DNA of 57,788 bases from Thermoleophilia bacterium (GTDB lineage: Bacteria > Actinomycetota > Thermoleophilia > Solirubrobacterales > 70-9), in the NCBI GenBank assembly GCA_016650125.1, contig JAENWT010000017.1, forward strand, positions 1-57,788, given 5' to 3'. Of this stretch, positions 1 to 7,119 are shown one piece after another. Each line of letters starts with the position of its first letter. Within the stretch, counting starts at the first letter, position 1. The notes under the pieces are model-generated. The model did no database searches and was not told the DNA's origin. It worked only from the letters and a program-made list of their open reading frames with translations. Both the position numbers and the translations under genes were made by a program.

Positions 1-71
1 AGGTCAAAGACCTTCTGCCGGTCGGCGTGGCCGAGGCGTTTGCCGGTGGCTCCAGGGGTCGCACTTCTCAC
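1..71 (-). CDS. Partial 5' end of a divergent gene, function unknown
   Basis: On the minus strand a GTG codon (71-69) is preceded by GGAG at 7 nt spacing and opens a frame that stays open to the window edge. It would begin M-R-S-A-T-P-G-A-T-G-K-R-L-G-H-A and continue for about 23 codons. Third positions are G/C rich in its second half. Too little protein is present to name a family. Its position divergent from the dioxygenase gene, with a palindrome between them, is typical of a regulator or a co-regulated gene, but that is inference. Confidence 0.35.
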   Translation of the reverse strand, partial: MRSATPGATGKRLGHADRQKVFD

Positions 72-91
72 TTTTCATCTCCAATCGGTCG

Positions 92-115
92 ACGCAACAA
101 TGTTCACTGTTGCGT
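92..115. promoter_or_regulatory. Palindromic operator candidate between divergent genes
   Basis: Perfect 8-bp arms ACGCAACA (92-99) and TGTTGCGT (108-115) are separated by 8 bp. With one mismatch the arms extend to 11 bp each. The dyad sits between the divergent gene ending its start at 71 and the dioxygenase gene at 246. Length and placement suit a dimeric repressor such as MarR or TetR type. The regulator itself is not identified. Confidence 0.5.
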
Positions 116-132
116 TGATCGATTGAAACCAC

Positions 133-177
133 CGGGCAAAAACCAGGGGCTAGTTCTCCTGATTCCAGTTTTGCCCG
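133..177. repeat. Inverted repeat CGGGCAAAA / TTTTGCCCG
   Basis: Nine-bp perfect arms at 133-141 and 169-177 flank a 27-nt loop, upstream of the dioxygenase gene. The arms could form a hairpin or a second operator. No T-tract follows on the plus strand, so a terminator role is not favoured. Confidence 0.4.
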
Positions 178-233
178 CCCCTCGGTAGACCGAATAGACC
201 CTTAACTCGCGAGCTAGCACTTGACCGCTGTTC

Positions 234-239
234 TATGTT
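234..239 (+). promoter_or_regulatory. -10 box TATGTT, leaderless start
   Basis: TATGTT ends 6 nt before the ATG at 246, so the expected transcription start coincides with the start codon. No convincing -35 box is visible. Confidence 0.45.
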
Positions 240-245
240 TGACGT

Positions 246-1184
246 ATGAGCGATCTACGGCTTGAAGGTGTCCATCACATCAGCTGCATTACCGGCGACG
301 CGCCGGGCAATGTGGAGTTCTATGCCGGGCTTCTCGGCATGCGCATGGTCAAGAAGACCGTGAATCAGGATGACCCTTCGGTCTACCACCTCTTTTACGG
401 TGACGAGAAGGGCAGTCCCGGCTTTGACCTGACCTTTTTCGAGTACCCGGGGGCGCGTCCCGGACGGGCCGGCGCCGGCATGATCCACCGGATCCTCTGG
501 CGACTGCCTTCGGCTGAAGCGCTCACTTTCTGGAAGGAACGCCTGGAGGCTGCCGGGACCGAAACCTCCCTCGAAGGTGAGTCGCTTAGGTTCACCGATC
601 CCGAAGGCCTCGACCATGAGTTCGAGGTCTACACCGGCGACGAACCCGCGCTGGTCCCCCGGCACAAGGAGATCCCGCCCGAGTTCGCGATCCAGGGCTT
701 CCAGGGCGTGCGTGTCTACTCCGGCAACCAGGACTTCACCGAAGAGGTCCTCGGCGACGTTCTCGGCTTCGCGAAGCTGGGCGACGGCCTCTGGCAGCGG
801 GCGGGCGAGGACCGCTCCGGCACCTACCAGCTGGATCCGCCGCCGGACGAGCGCGGCATCCCCGGGGCGGGCACCGTCCACCACATCGCCTGGGCCTCGC
901 CGCTCGATCAGCACGAGCAGTGGCAGGAGAAGGTCTCATCGGCCGGCCTTCAGGCCACGCCGGTGATCGACCGTTTCTACTTCAAGGCCGTCTATTTCCG
1001 CGAGCCCGGCGGAGTGCTCTTCGAGCTGGCGACGATCGGCCCCGGATTCACCACCGACGAAGAGGCCGAGCATCTCGGCGAGAGGCTTTCGCTGCCACCG
1101 GATTTCGAATCCGTCCGGGAGCACGCCGAAGCGACGCTGACCCCGGTGCCGGACGTCCGCCAGTGGCGCCCGGACGCGGACTGA
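246..1184 (+). CDS. Glyoxalase-fold ring-cleaving dioxygenase, MhqO-like
   Basis: The 312-residue protein contains two vicinal-oxygen-chelate modules. Module 1 starts at His10-His11 in the motif HHISCITGD and continues with a run typical of MhqO-type dioxygenases ([20 protein letters not shown]). Module 2 carries a second HHIAW metal-ligand motif at about residue 215 and a late Glu in GGVLFELAT. Known relatives are Fe(II)-dependent extradiol dioxygenases that act on hydroquinones and catechols and are often induced by quinone stress through MarR repressors. The start is the ATG just after a TATGTT box; no Shine-Dalgarno is present. The palindrome at 92-115 would suit repression. The true substrate cannot be read from the sequence. 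Confidence 0.85.
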   Translation: MSDLRLEGVHHISCITGDAPGNVEFYAGLLGMRMVKKTVNQDDPSVYHLFYGDEKGSPGFDLTFFEYPGARPGRAGAGMIHRILWRLPSAEALTFWKERLEAAGTETSLEGESLRFTDPEGLDHEFEVYTGDEPALVPRHKEIPPEFAIQGFQGVRVYSGNQDFTEEVLGDVLGFAKLGDGLWQRAGEDRSGTYQLDPPPDERGIPGAGTVHHIAWASPLDQHEQWQEKVSSAGLQATPVIDRFYFKAVYFREPGGVLFELATIGPGFTTDEEAEHLGERLSLPPDFESVREHAEATLTPVPDVRQWRPDAD

Positions 1185-1225
1185 ACGCCGCGCCGGAGGG
1201 ACCGGCCCGCCGGGTGTAAGCCAAA

Positions 1226-1231
1226 TACACT
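1226..1231 (+). promoter_or_regulatory. -10 box TACACT before leuS
   Basis: TACACT ends 8 nt before the leuS ATG at 1240. This spacing suggests a leaderless or nearly leaderless transcript. No Shine-Dalgarno is present in the 8-nt spacer. Confidence 0.45.
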
Positions 1232-1239
1232 CCGCGCTG

Positions 1240-3741
1240 ATGAGCCGATACGAACCTCGGGAGATCGAGGAAAGATGGCAGGGCGTCTGGGCTGACGAGA
1301 AGACCTGGCAGGTGCCCAATCCGGGACAGGAAGGCTTCGACCCGTCCCGGCCCAAGGCATACGTGCTCGAGATGCTTCCGTACCCCTCGGGCGAACCCCA
1401 CGTCGGCCACCTGAAGTGCTATTCGGTCGGCGACGCGATCGCCCATTTCCGCCGTCGCAACGGCTTCGAAGTCATCCACCCGATGGGTTACGACTCTTTC
1501 GGGCTGCCGGCCGAGAACAACGCGATCAAGACCGGCGTGCCGCCCCGCGTGGCGACCGAGAAGTCGATCGACTCGTTCCGGAAGCAGTTCACGGAGTGGG
1601 GGATCTCGATTGACTGGTCGCGGGAGATCGCGACCCACACCCCCGAGTACTACCGCTGGACCCAGTGGATCTTCCTGCAGCTCTTCGAAAAAGGTCTTGC
1701 CTACCGCACCCAGGCGCCGGTCCAGTGGTGCCCCAAGGATGCCACCGTGCTGGCCAACGAGCAGGTGGTCGACGGCCGCTGCGAGCGCTGCGGCACCGAG
1801 GTCGAGACCCGCAACCTGCGCCAGTGGTTCTTCAAGACGACCGAGTACGCGGAGCAGTTACTGGCCGACTTCGAGCAGCTCGAATCCTGGCCCGACCACG
1901 TCATCACGATGCAGAAGAACTGGATCGGCCGCTCCGAAGGCGCCGAAGTCACGTTCCGCTGTGAAAGTGCAGACATCGACTTCCCCGTCTTCACCACGCG
2001 GCCCGACACCCTGTTCGGCGCGACCTTCTTCGTGATTGCCCCGGAACATCCGCAGCTCGACGAACTGATCGGTGGCACTGACGCCGAGGAGTCGGTCCGC
2101 GAATACGTCAACTCGGTCGCCCGGGAATCGCTCCAGGAACGCGGCGACGAAGGCCGGCCGAAGACCGGTGTGCCGCTCGGCCGGACCGTGACCAACCCGG
2201 TCAACGGTGAAGAGATCCCGATGTTCGTCGCCGACTACGTGCTGATGGATTACGGCACCGGCGCGGTCATGGCGGTCCCGGGCCATGACGCCCGCGACTT
2301 CGCTTTCGCACAGAAGTTCGATCTGCCCATTCGTCGAGTCATTCAAGAACCCGGCGAGGGCGCGGAAGAGTATTCCGGCGAGCTGCCTTACACCGGTGAC
2401 GGACCGATGGTCGACTCTGGACGTTTCGACGGCATCCACAACCGCGAGGCTTACGACCAGATCGTCGCCTGGCTGGCCGAAGAGGGCCGCGGGGAGCTTT
2501 CGGTCAACTTCCGCCTGCGTGACTGGCTCGTCTCGCGTCAGCGTTACTGGGGCGCGCCGATCCCGATCGTCCATTGCGACGATTGCGGCCTCGTCCCGGT
2601 TCCCGAGGACCAGCTGCCAGTAGTCCTGCCGGAGATCGAGGACTACGCGCCGAAAGGCAAGAGTCCGCTGGCGGCGGCCGACGACTGGGTCAATGTTCCC
2701 TGTCCCACGTGTGGAGCCGCCGCGAAGCGCGAGACCGACACGATGGACACTTTCGTCGACTCCTCCTGGTACTTCCTGCGGTACCTCGACTCCCAAAACG
2801 ACGAAGCCGCATTCAGTCGAGAAGCGGTCGACCACTGGATGCCGGTCGACCAGTACATCGGCGGGGTCGAGCACGCGATTCTCCATCTGCTCTACGCGCG
2901 GTTCTTCGCGAAGGCCCTGAAGGACATGGGGCACCTCGGCGTGGCCGAGCCTTTCGCCAACCTCTTCACCCAGGGAATGATCACCCGCGACGGCGCCAAG
3001 ATGTCGAAGTCGAAAGGCAACACGGTCAGCCCGTCGGAGTACGTGGCCCGCCACGGCGCCGACGCCGCTCGCACCTACGTCTGCTTCATGGGCCCGCCCG
3101 AGCGTGGCGGCGACTGGACCGACGAAGGGGTGGAGGGCGTTCACCGCTTCCTGTCGCGGCTCTGGCGGGTGAGCGAAGAGATCGCCGCGGCCGGCGTGCC
3201 GGCGGAAGGGCCACCGGCCGGGATCGAAGGCGAAGGACGGGTCCTGCTGGCCAAGGCCCACTGGGCGATCGACAAAGCGACCCGGGACTTCAGCCGGGGC
3301 TTTCAGTTCAACACCGTGATCGCCGCCGTGATGGAGCTGGTCAACGAGATCTACCGGGTCAAGGACGGCCTGATCGGGGACTCCGAAGGTAAAGCGGCGT
3401 TGGCCTTCGCCACGGCGACCGCGGCGTCCTTGATCCAGCCATTCGCGCCGCACCTCGGTGCCGAGGTCTACGAAGGGATGACCGACGACCGGGTCTGGGA
3501 GCAGGATTGGCCCGAAGCCGATCCCGCAATGTTGAAGTCCGACACCGTGACCATCGTCGTCCAGGTGAACGGCAAGGTCCGCGACCGGATCGAAGTTGCT
3601 GAAGACACCGGGAAGGACGAGATTCTCGAACTGGCGAAGGCTGCCGAAAACATCGTCAAGCACCTCGATGGCGTCGAGATCGTCAAGGAGATCGTGGTGC
3701 CGGGCAAGCTGGTCAACCTGGTGGTCAAACCGGCGAATTAG
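1240..3741 (+). CDS. leuS: Leucyl-tRNA synthetase
   Basis: This 833-residue class I synthetase charges tRNA-Leu with leucine in the cytoplasm. The HIGH-type signature is HVGH at residues 54-57, within [14 protein letters not shown]. The KMSKS loop is at 587-591 ([12 protein letters not shown]). A zinc-type cysteine cluster (CPKDA...CERCG) lies near residue 165 and a second one (CDDCG...CPTCG) lies before the motif [17 protein letters not shown]. The editing CP1 insertion, with [12 protein letters not shown], lies between. The C-terminal half is the anticodon-binding helical domain and the tail VQVNGKVR. Length is normal for a bacterial LeuRS. A hairpin follows the stop codon. Confidence 0.98.
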   Translation: MSRYEPREIEERWQGVWADEKTWQVPNPGQEGFDPSRPKAYVLEMLPYPSGEPHVGHLKCYSVGDAIAHFRRRNGFEVIHPMGYDSFGLPAENNAIKTGVPPRVATEKSIDSFRKQFTEWGISIDWSREIATHTPEYYRWTQWIFLQLFEKGLAYRTQAPVQWCPKDATVLANEQVVDGRCERCGTEVETRNLRQWFFKTTEYAEQLLADFEQLESWPDHVITMQKNWIGRSEGAEVTFRCESADIDFPVFTTRPDTLFGATFFVIAPEHPQLDELIGGTDAEESVREYVNSVARESLQERGDEGRPKTGVPLGRTVTNPVNGEEIPMFVADYVLMDYGTGAVMAVPGHDARDFAFAQKFDLPIRRVIQEPGEGAEEYSGELPYTGDGPMVDSGRFDGIHNREAYDQIVAWLAEEGRGELSVNFRLRDWLVSRQRYWGAPIPIVHCDDCGLVPVPEDQLPVVLPEIEDYAPKGKSPLAAADDWVNVPCPTCGAAAKRETDTMDTFVDSSWYFLRYLDSQNDEAAFSREAVDHWMPVDQYIGGVEHAILHLLYARFFAKALKDMGHLGVAEPFANLFTQGMITRDGAKMSKSKGNTVSPSEYVARHGADAARTYVCFMGPPERGGDWTDEGVEGVHRFLSRLWRVSEEIAAAGVPAEGPPAGIEGEGRVLLAKAHWAIDKATRDFSRGFQFNTVIAAVMELVNEIYRVKDGLIGDSEGKAALAFATATAASLIQPFAPHLGAEVYEGMTDDRVWEQDWPEADPAMLKSDTVTIVVQVNGKVRDRIEVAEDTGKDEILELAKAAENIVKHLDGVEIVKEIVVPGKLVNLVVKPAN

Positions 3742-3790
3742 AAGTGACCGGAATCGAGGCCGCACTGAAGCCCTTATCCCGGTCACTTTT
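3742..3790 (+). terminator. Terminator hairpin after leuS
   Basis: Perfect 10-bp arms AAGTGACCGG (3742-3751) and CCGGTCACTT (3779-3788) begin directly after the TAG stop, with a 27-nt loop. The right arm runs into a short T-tract (CTTTT). leuS and the next gene converge here, so the hairpin may act on both strands. Confidence 0.6.
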
Positions 3791-3880
3791 CGGAAAGGGG
3801 TCCTAGCGGGGACCCGCTTCGTCTCTCAGGGGGACGTCCGGATACTGGAACTAATCGCTGCTTAGACGCGTCCTGTCCGG

Positions 3881-6037
3881 CTACCAGAAGCCACCGGCAG
3901 GAATGTCCCCCACGAAGAGGCCACCGATGCCCTCATAACCGGGATCCTGGCCGTTGTTCGTCGGCTTCGTGACGAAAGTCCCGTTGGTCGACAGGTTGAA
4001 ACCAGGGCACCTGGGGAATCCGACGGTGACCGAACAGGAGTCGTAATTGGGGGAAGTGGTCGGGTTCGCCCAGACGCGGTCGGCCGCCCCGATGTTGAAT
4101 CCGCGCTCCTTGAGGAACGCACCCGGTGAACTGAAACCGGCGGCGGCGTAGTTTGAAGCCAGGTGCTGGATTTCCGCAAGCACGGCAGCGCGTGGCTGTT
4201 GAGGCAGGGTCACGCTGGTGCTCGCGCTGGCGCCCGGTGCGACGTAGGTAGAGGCGAACGGCGGCACATACGTGTCGAGCTGAATAGACGACCAGTACTG
4301 CGGGGATTTGTCCGACGGAGCATCGGTCACCTGCTGCGCCTGACCCTGAAAGAACCAGTAGGTCTCGGGGTTCATCTCGCCGCCGCAATCAAGGGTCCGG
4401 ACGATGGATTGGCCGCCCTGGGTGGCTGCGAAGGTGTGGACCGGGGGCTGGGAACCAAAGTCGCACGGCAAGGTGTCACCCTCGCCAGCAAACCAGAGCT
4501 TGCCGCCCGGGGTCGTGTCCACAAGCTCGCCGTTACCCACCAGCGGCTTGAGAGTTCCGACCTCGGCGGTTATGGCATCACTGAACGCGCTGACCTTGTT
4601 CGTGATGGTGGCAGGACTCAGGGTCGTCCTCGCCTGGTTGTATTCGGCGACGAACATTCCCTGAAGGGCCTGCAGCGAGGCGTAGAAATCGAGCACCTGG
4701 CGCGGCGCGACAGAGTTGTCGGAGGTGAAGAACGGGTACGTGGCGCCAGTTTTGTCCTGTGCCGCCGCGTACTGCTCGTTGTAGGCGGCCTGGATCAGAC
4801 CGGTGCTGTTCGAAAGCCTGACGCTGATGTTGCTGCCGATCGGGATCACGTCCTGCTCGATTTCATCGAGAAGTTCGTCGGAGAGCGTCTTGGTATCCGC
4901 CTTGGTCTTCGGATCGGTTGATGACTGGATGGAGATGATGTAGCTGAGGTTGTTCTCGGCGTCGTCAATGGTGCTCTGGTCGTTGGCCATCTGCTGGACG
5001 ATCTGCCCGTACTGGTCCTGGGCGAGCAGCAACTCGAGGTGGGATACCGACCCTTCCAGTTCCGTGATCTGGGCGCTGATCTGAGTCAGCTGGCTGGATA
5101 TGTTTGCGAGCGCCGCCGCGTCAGGATCACTGGTACCGAGCCCGAGTGCACTCAGGACGTGCCCGATCGCGAAGTTCGCCAAGTCACCACCGATAGATGA
5201 AAGGGCACCGTCCAAGATCCCCGTGGCTATCGACGCGGCGCCCACTTCCTCGATCCCGCCACCAACACTCCGGGCGACGGTCTGCCGGTAACGCGAGTCG
5301 ATGAACGGATTGGTCGTATGGCGACCGCCGTGATCGATTCGAACTACCGTCTTCCGGACGAGCTTGTCCATGCTGCTGCCCTTGATCCGGCGGAGGAGGA
5401 CGTTGCCATCGAAGTATTTGTCGGAGCGCCGAAGGTCGATCGAGATGTCATGGAACTTCGGGATCTCCAGGTAGCGCTTGACGCGCTTCACGGCGACGGA
5501 GGGCTTGATCTTCGGGTGGGCATGCTGATAACCGGTCATGATCGTGGTCACCGGGTTGACCGTGAGGATGTCGGGCGCCCCATAGCTGCGGACCCTGGTC
5601 TTGAGCTCGCCGCGGAAACGCTTGCCACCAACCTTGCCGCCGCGGACGACGACTGTGAAGTTCGAGGGGACCCGAACGGGATGAAGAACCGCTGTGCCAT
5701 GGCTGGCCGTACGGGCCGTGCCCTTGATCGGGACCCTGCGGGATTGCCCGTTCCGGTTCGTGAAGAGCCGGACCTTGCCGCCCATCACAGGCTTCCCGCC
5801 CTCGACCATCGCCCAGACCGGGACTAGCCGGCTGCCGGGTGTGTTTCGCGACGAAACCCCGGACTGAGCCGAGACCGACGTACCGGAGGCAGGGGCAACG
5901 ACGCTGTCGCGATCGACAGGGCCGGCGGCCGCATGCTGGGTGCTGACAGTCGTTGCGAAAATCATCGCGAGGACCGTGGCGAGAAGAATCACCGTCCTGC
6001 GGACACCAGCCACTGCAGTCTGCGTCGTTGCTATCAA
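3881..6037 (-). CDS. Large secreted protein with helical-hairpin and coiled-coil core, unknown function
   Basis: The 718-residue protein starts at TTG 6037 and has a Sec signal peptide: Arg13-Arg14 followed by a hydrophobic run and a cleavage-like AAAG near residue 38. Residues about 65-150 look like an Ig-like or transthyretin-like beta domain, followed by VTTIMTGY and a helical segment. At about 260-300 is a glycine-rich hydrophobic helical hairpin, then a predicted coiled coil of about 40 residues (ISSQLTQISAQITELEGS). The C-terminal third carries four cysteines and ends AGGFW. A hydrophobic hairpin next to long amphipathic helices recalls alpha-helical pore-forming toxins, but I recognise no toxin family signature. 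It stands alone between leuS and comEA, with a 74-nt leader. Confidence 0.75.
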   Translation of the reverse strand: MIATTQTAVAGVRRTVILLATVLAMIFATTVSTQHAAAGPVDRDSVVAPASGTSVSAQSGVSSRNTPGSRLVPVWAMVEGGKPVMGGKVRLFTNRNGQSRRVPIKGTARTASHGTAVLHPVRVPSNFTVVVRGGKVGGKRFRGELKTRVRSYGAPDILTVNPVTTIMTGYQHAHPKIKPSVAVKRVKRYLEIPKFHDISIDLRRSDKYFDGNVLLRRIKGSSMDKLVRKTVVRIDHGGRHTTNPFIDSRYRQTVARSVGGGIEEVGAASIATGILDGALSSIGGDLANFAIGHVLSALGLGTSDPDAAALANISSQLTQISAQITELEGSVSHLELLLAQDQYGQIVQQMANDQSTIDDAENNLSYIISIQSSTDPKTKADTKTLSDELLDEIEQDVIPIGSNISVRLSNSTGLIQAAYNEQYAAAQDKTGATYPFFTSDNSVAPRQVLDFYASLQALQGMFVAEYNQARTTLSPATITNKVSAFSDAITAEVGTLKPLVGNGELVDTTPGGKLWFAGEGDTLPCDFGSQPPVHTFAATQGGQSIVRTLDCGGEMNPETYWFFQGQAQQVTDAPSDKSPQYWSSIQLDTYVPPFASTYVAPGASASTSVTLPQQPRAAVLAEIQHLASNYAAAGFSSPGAFLKERGFNIGAADRVWANPTTSPNYDSCSVTVGFPRCPGFNLSTNGTFVTKPTNNGQDPGYEGIGGLFVGDIPAGGFW

Positions 6038-6117
6038 GCCATACCCCCGTCGTCGATGATCACGCGCCTGCGGATGCGGCCGCGCGGAGGTCCCCTGCCA
6101 AGGAGTCCGTGTGCGGA

Positions 6118-6151
6118 ATTATAGGCAGATGTCCAGGACGGAAGTACCGTC
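6118..6151 (-). promoter_or_regulatory. Promoter of the secreted-protein gene with palindrome over the -35 region
   Basis: On the minus strand TATAAT occupies 6123-6118, a perfect -10 box. The dyad GACGG-N5-CCGTC (6137-6151) covers the position expected for the -35 element. The start site would be near 6111, giving a leader of about 74 nt before TTG 6037. This is a conventional promoter, unlike the leaderless ones elsewhere in the window. Confidence 0.5.
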
Positions 6152-6289
6152 AGAAGTCCGGTATTCAGGGGCCCGGGATCAACGCACCGGACAGCTTCTC
6201 CGAATATTCGAATACCGGATCGAATCACGCGGACGAAGAAGTCGCTCGTCGGACCGATTCACGCGGTCGTCGCCCCGTAGATTCCTTCA

Positions 6290-6338
6290 GGGACGCGTCC
6301 CGTCTCGTCCCCTGGGACGGCAGGGACGAATAGGGACG
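6290..6338. repeat. Cluster of GGGACG/CGTCCC hexamers
   Basis: Copies lie at 6290-6295 (+), 6296-6301 (-), 6306-6311 (-), 6314-6319 (+), 6323-6328 (+) and 6333-6338 (+). The first two abut to form GGGACGCGTCCC. The last three are spaced 9-10 bp, about one helical turn. This looks like a multi-site operator or iteron-like array. Confidence 0.5.
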
Positions 6339-6477
6339 GCACCATTGAAGATCCCGCGCTGCGACTTGGTCCCCCTGGGAGCGAATACGCGACCCGATTC
6401 GAAGCTGTGACTATTTCGCCGGAGTTGATGTCCGGTCTCTGAACCATCCTTGCGCGCGACCTTCCGAAGCTGGGTTC

Positions 6478-7119
6478 GTGGCCGGGATCAGCCGAAACCA
6501 GATCGTCATCTACGCTGTCATCGCAGCAGTGCTACTGCTCGTCGGCGCCAATTCGCTGCGATCGGGGTCGGGTGACTCCGGGAGCTCGTTCCCGGTGAGC
6601 GCGGCGAGTCCGGGTGATTCGGTGGATTCGGAAGGCGGTGCCGCGCAGGACGGGGGTGGCTTCGCCTCGACCTCGGGCGCCGAGATGCTGGTGGTCGATG
6701 TGTCCGGCGGGGTCGCCCGGCCCGGGGTCTACGAACTGAAGCAGGGCACAAGGGTCATTGATGCAATCAAGCGGGCCGGTGGGCTGTTGAGAAAGGCTGT
6801 GCCGGGGGCGATCAACCGGGCCGCAGTGCTTGCCGATGGCCAGCAGGTCGTGGTCCCGGTGTTGGCAACGACTGGAGGTGCGGGCGGTGAAGCTGGAGGG
6901 ACCGTGGTGGCAGCGGCCGGATTGCCAGATGCACCCGTGAGCCTCGGCGCAGCGACCCCGGAACAACTCGAGGAGATCGAAGGCATCGGCCCGGTCACGG
7001 CGGCGAAGATCATCGAGTTCCGCGATTCGAAAGGCGTCGGTTCGATCGACGACCTCGACCAGGTGAGCGGGATCGGCCCGGTGACGATGGAGGCGCTGCG
7101 CTCCGGGCTCCAGCCCTGA
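6478..7119 (+). CDS. comEA: ComEA-like DNA-binding competence protein
   Basis: The 213-residue protein starts at GTG. A single N-terminal transmembrane helix (IVIYAVIAAVLLLVGAN) is followed by a Ser/Gly-rich linker. An SLBB domain comes next (DVSGGVARPGVYELKQGTRV...AIKRAGG, about residues 75-130). The C-terminus is a double helix-hairpin-helix DNA-binding domain (IEGIGPVTAAKIIEF...VSGIGPVTMEALRSGL). ComEA is the membrane receptor that binds incoming double-stranded DNA and passes it to the ComEC channel. The next gene is ComEC, joined to this one through an overlap at the stop codon. Uptake competence is inferred, because pilus genes are not in the window. Confidence 0.93.
   Translation: MAGISRNQIVIYAVIAAVLLLVGANSLRSGSGDSGSSFPVSAASPGDSVDSEGGAAQDGGGFASTSGAEMLVVDVSGGVARPGVYELKQGTRVIDAIKRAGGLLRKAVPGAINRAAVLADGQQVVVPVLATTGGAGGEAGGTVVAAAGLPDAPVSLGAATPEQLEEIEGIGPVTAAKIIEFRDSKGVGSIDDLDQVSGIGPVTMEALRSGLQP

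Larger units (their letters stand above)
6038..6477. other. 440-bp intergenic region with regulatory structure
   Basis: No convincing gene lies here. The stretch holds a perfect TATAAT box for the minus-strand secreted protein, the small palindrome GACGG-AAGTA-CCGTC (6137-6151), a 10-bp palindrome CGAATATTCG (6201-6210), two similar copies of GA(A/T)TCACGCGG (near 6218 and 6256), the palindrome GGGACGCGTCCC (6290-6301) and a cluster of GGGACG hexamers to 6338. The last 140 bp before comEA show nothing further. Confidence 0.6.

Noticed and set aside
137-155. Near-identical string GCAAAAACC(A)GGGGCTAGTTC at 137-155 and about 35350-35369
   Set aside because: The second copy is the coding end of the small membrane protein; with a one-base indel and no flanking similarity, chance is the better explanation.
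221-226. TTGACC as a -35 box for the dioxygenase gene
   Set aside because: It is only 7 bp from the TATGTT box, far from the 16-18 bp needed.
1858-3786. 642-codon open frame opposite leuS, and similar long antisense frames opposite lepA (14965-17898) and the secreted-protein gene
   Set aside because: They are shadows caused by high GC at third codon positions of the real genes; they have low-complexity composition and no recognisable motif.
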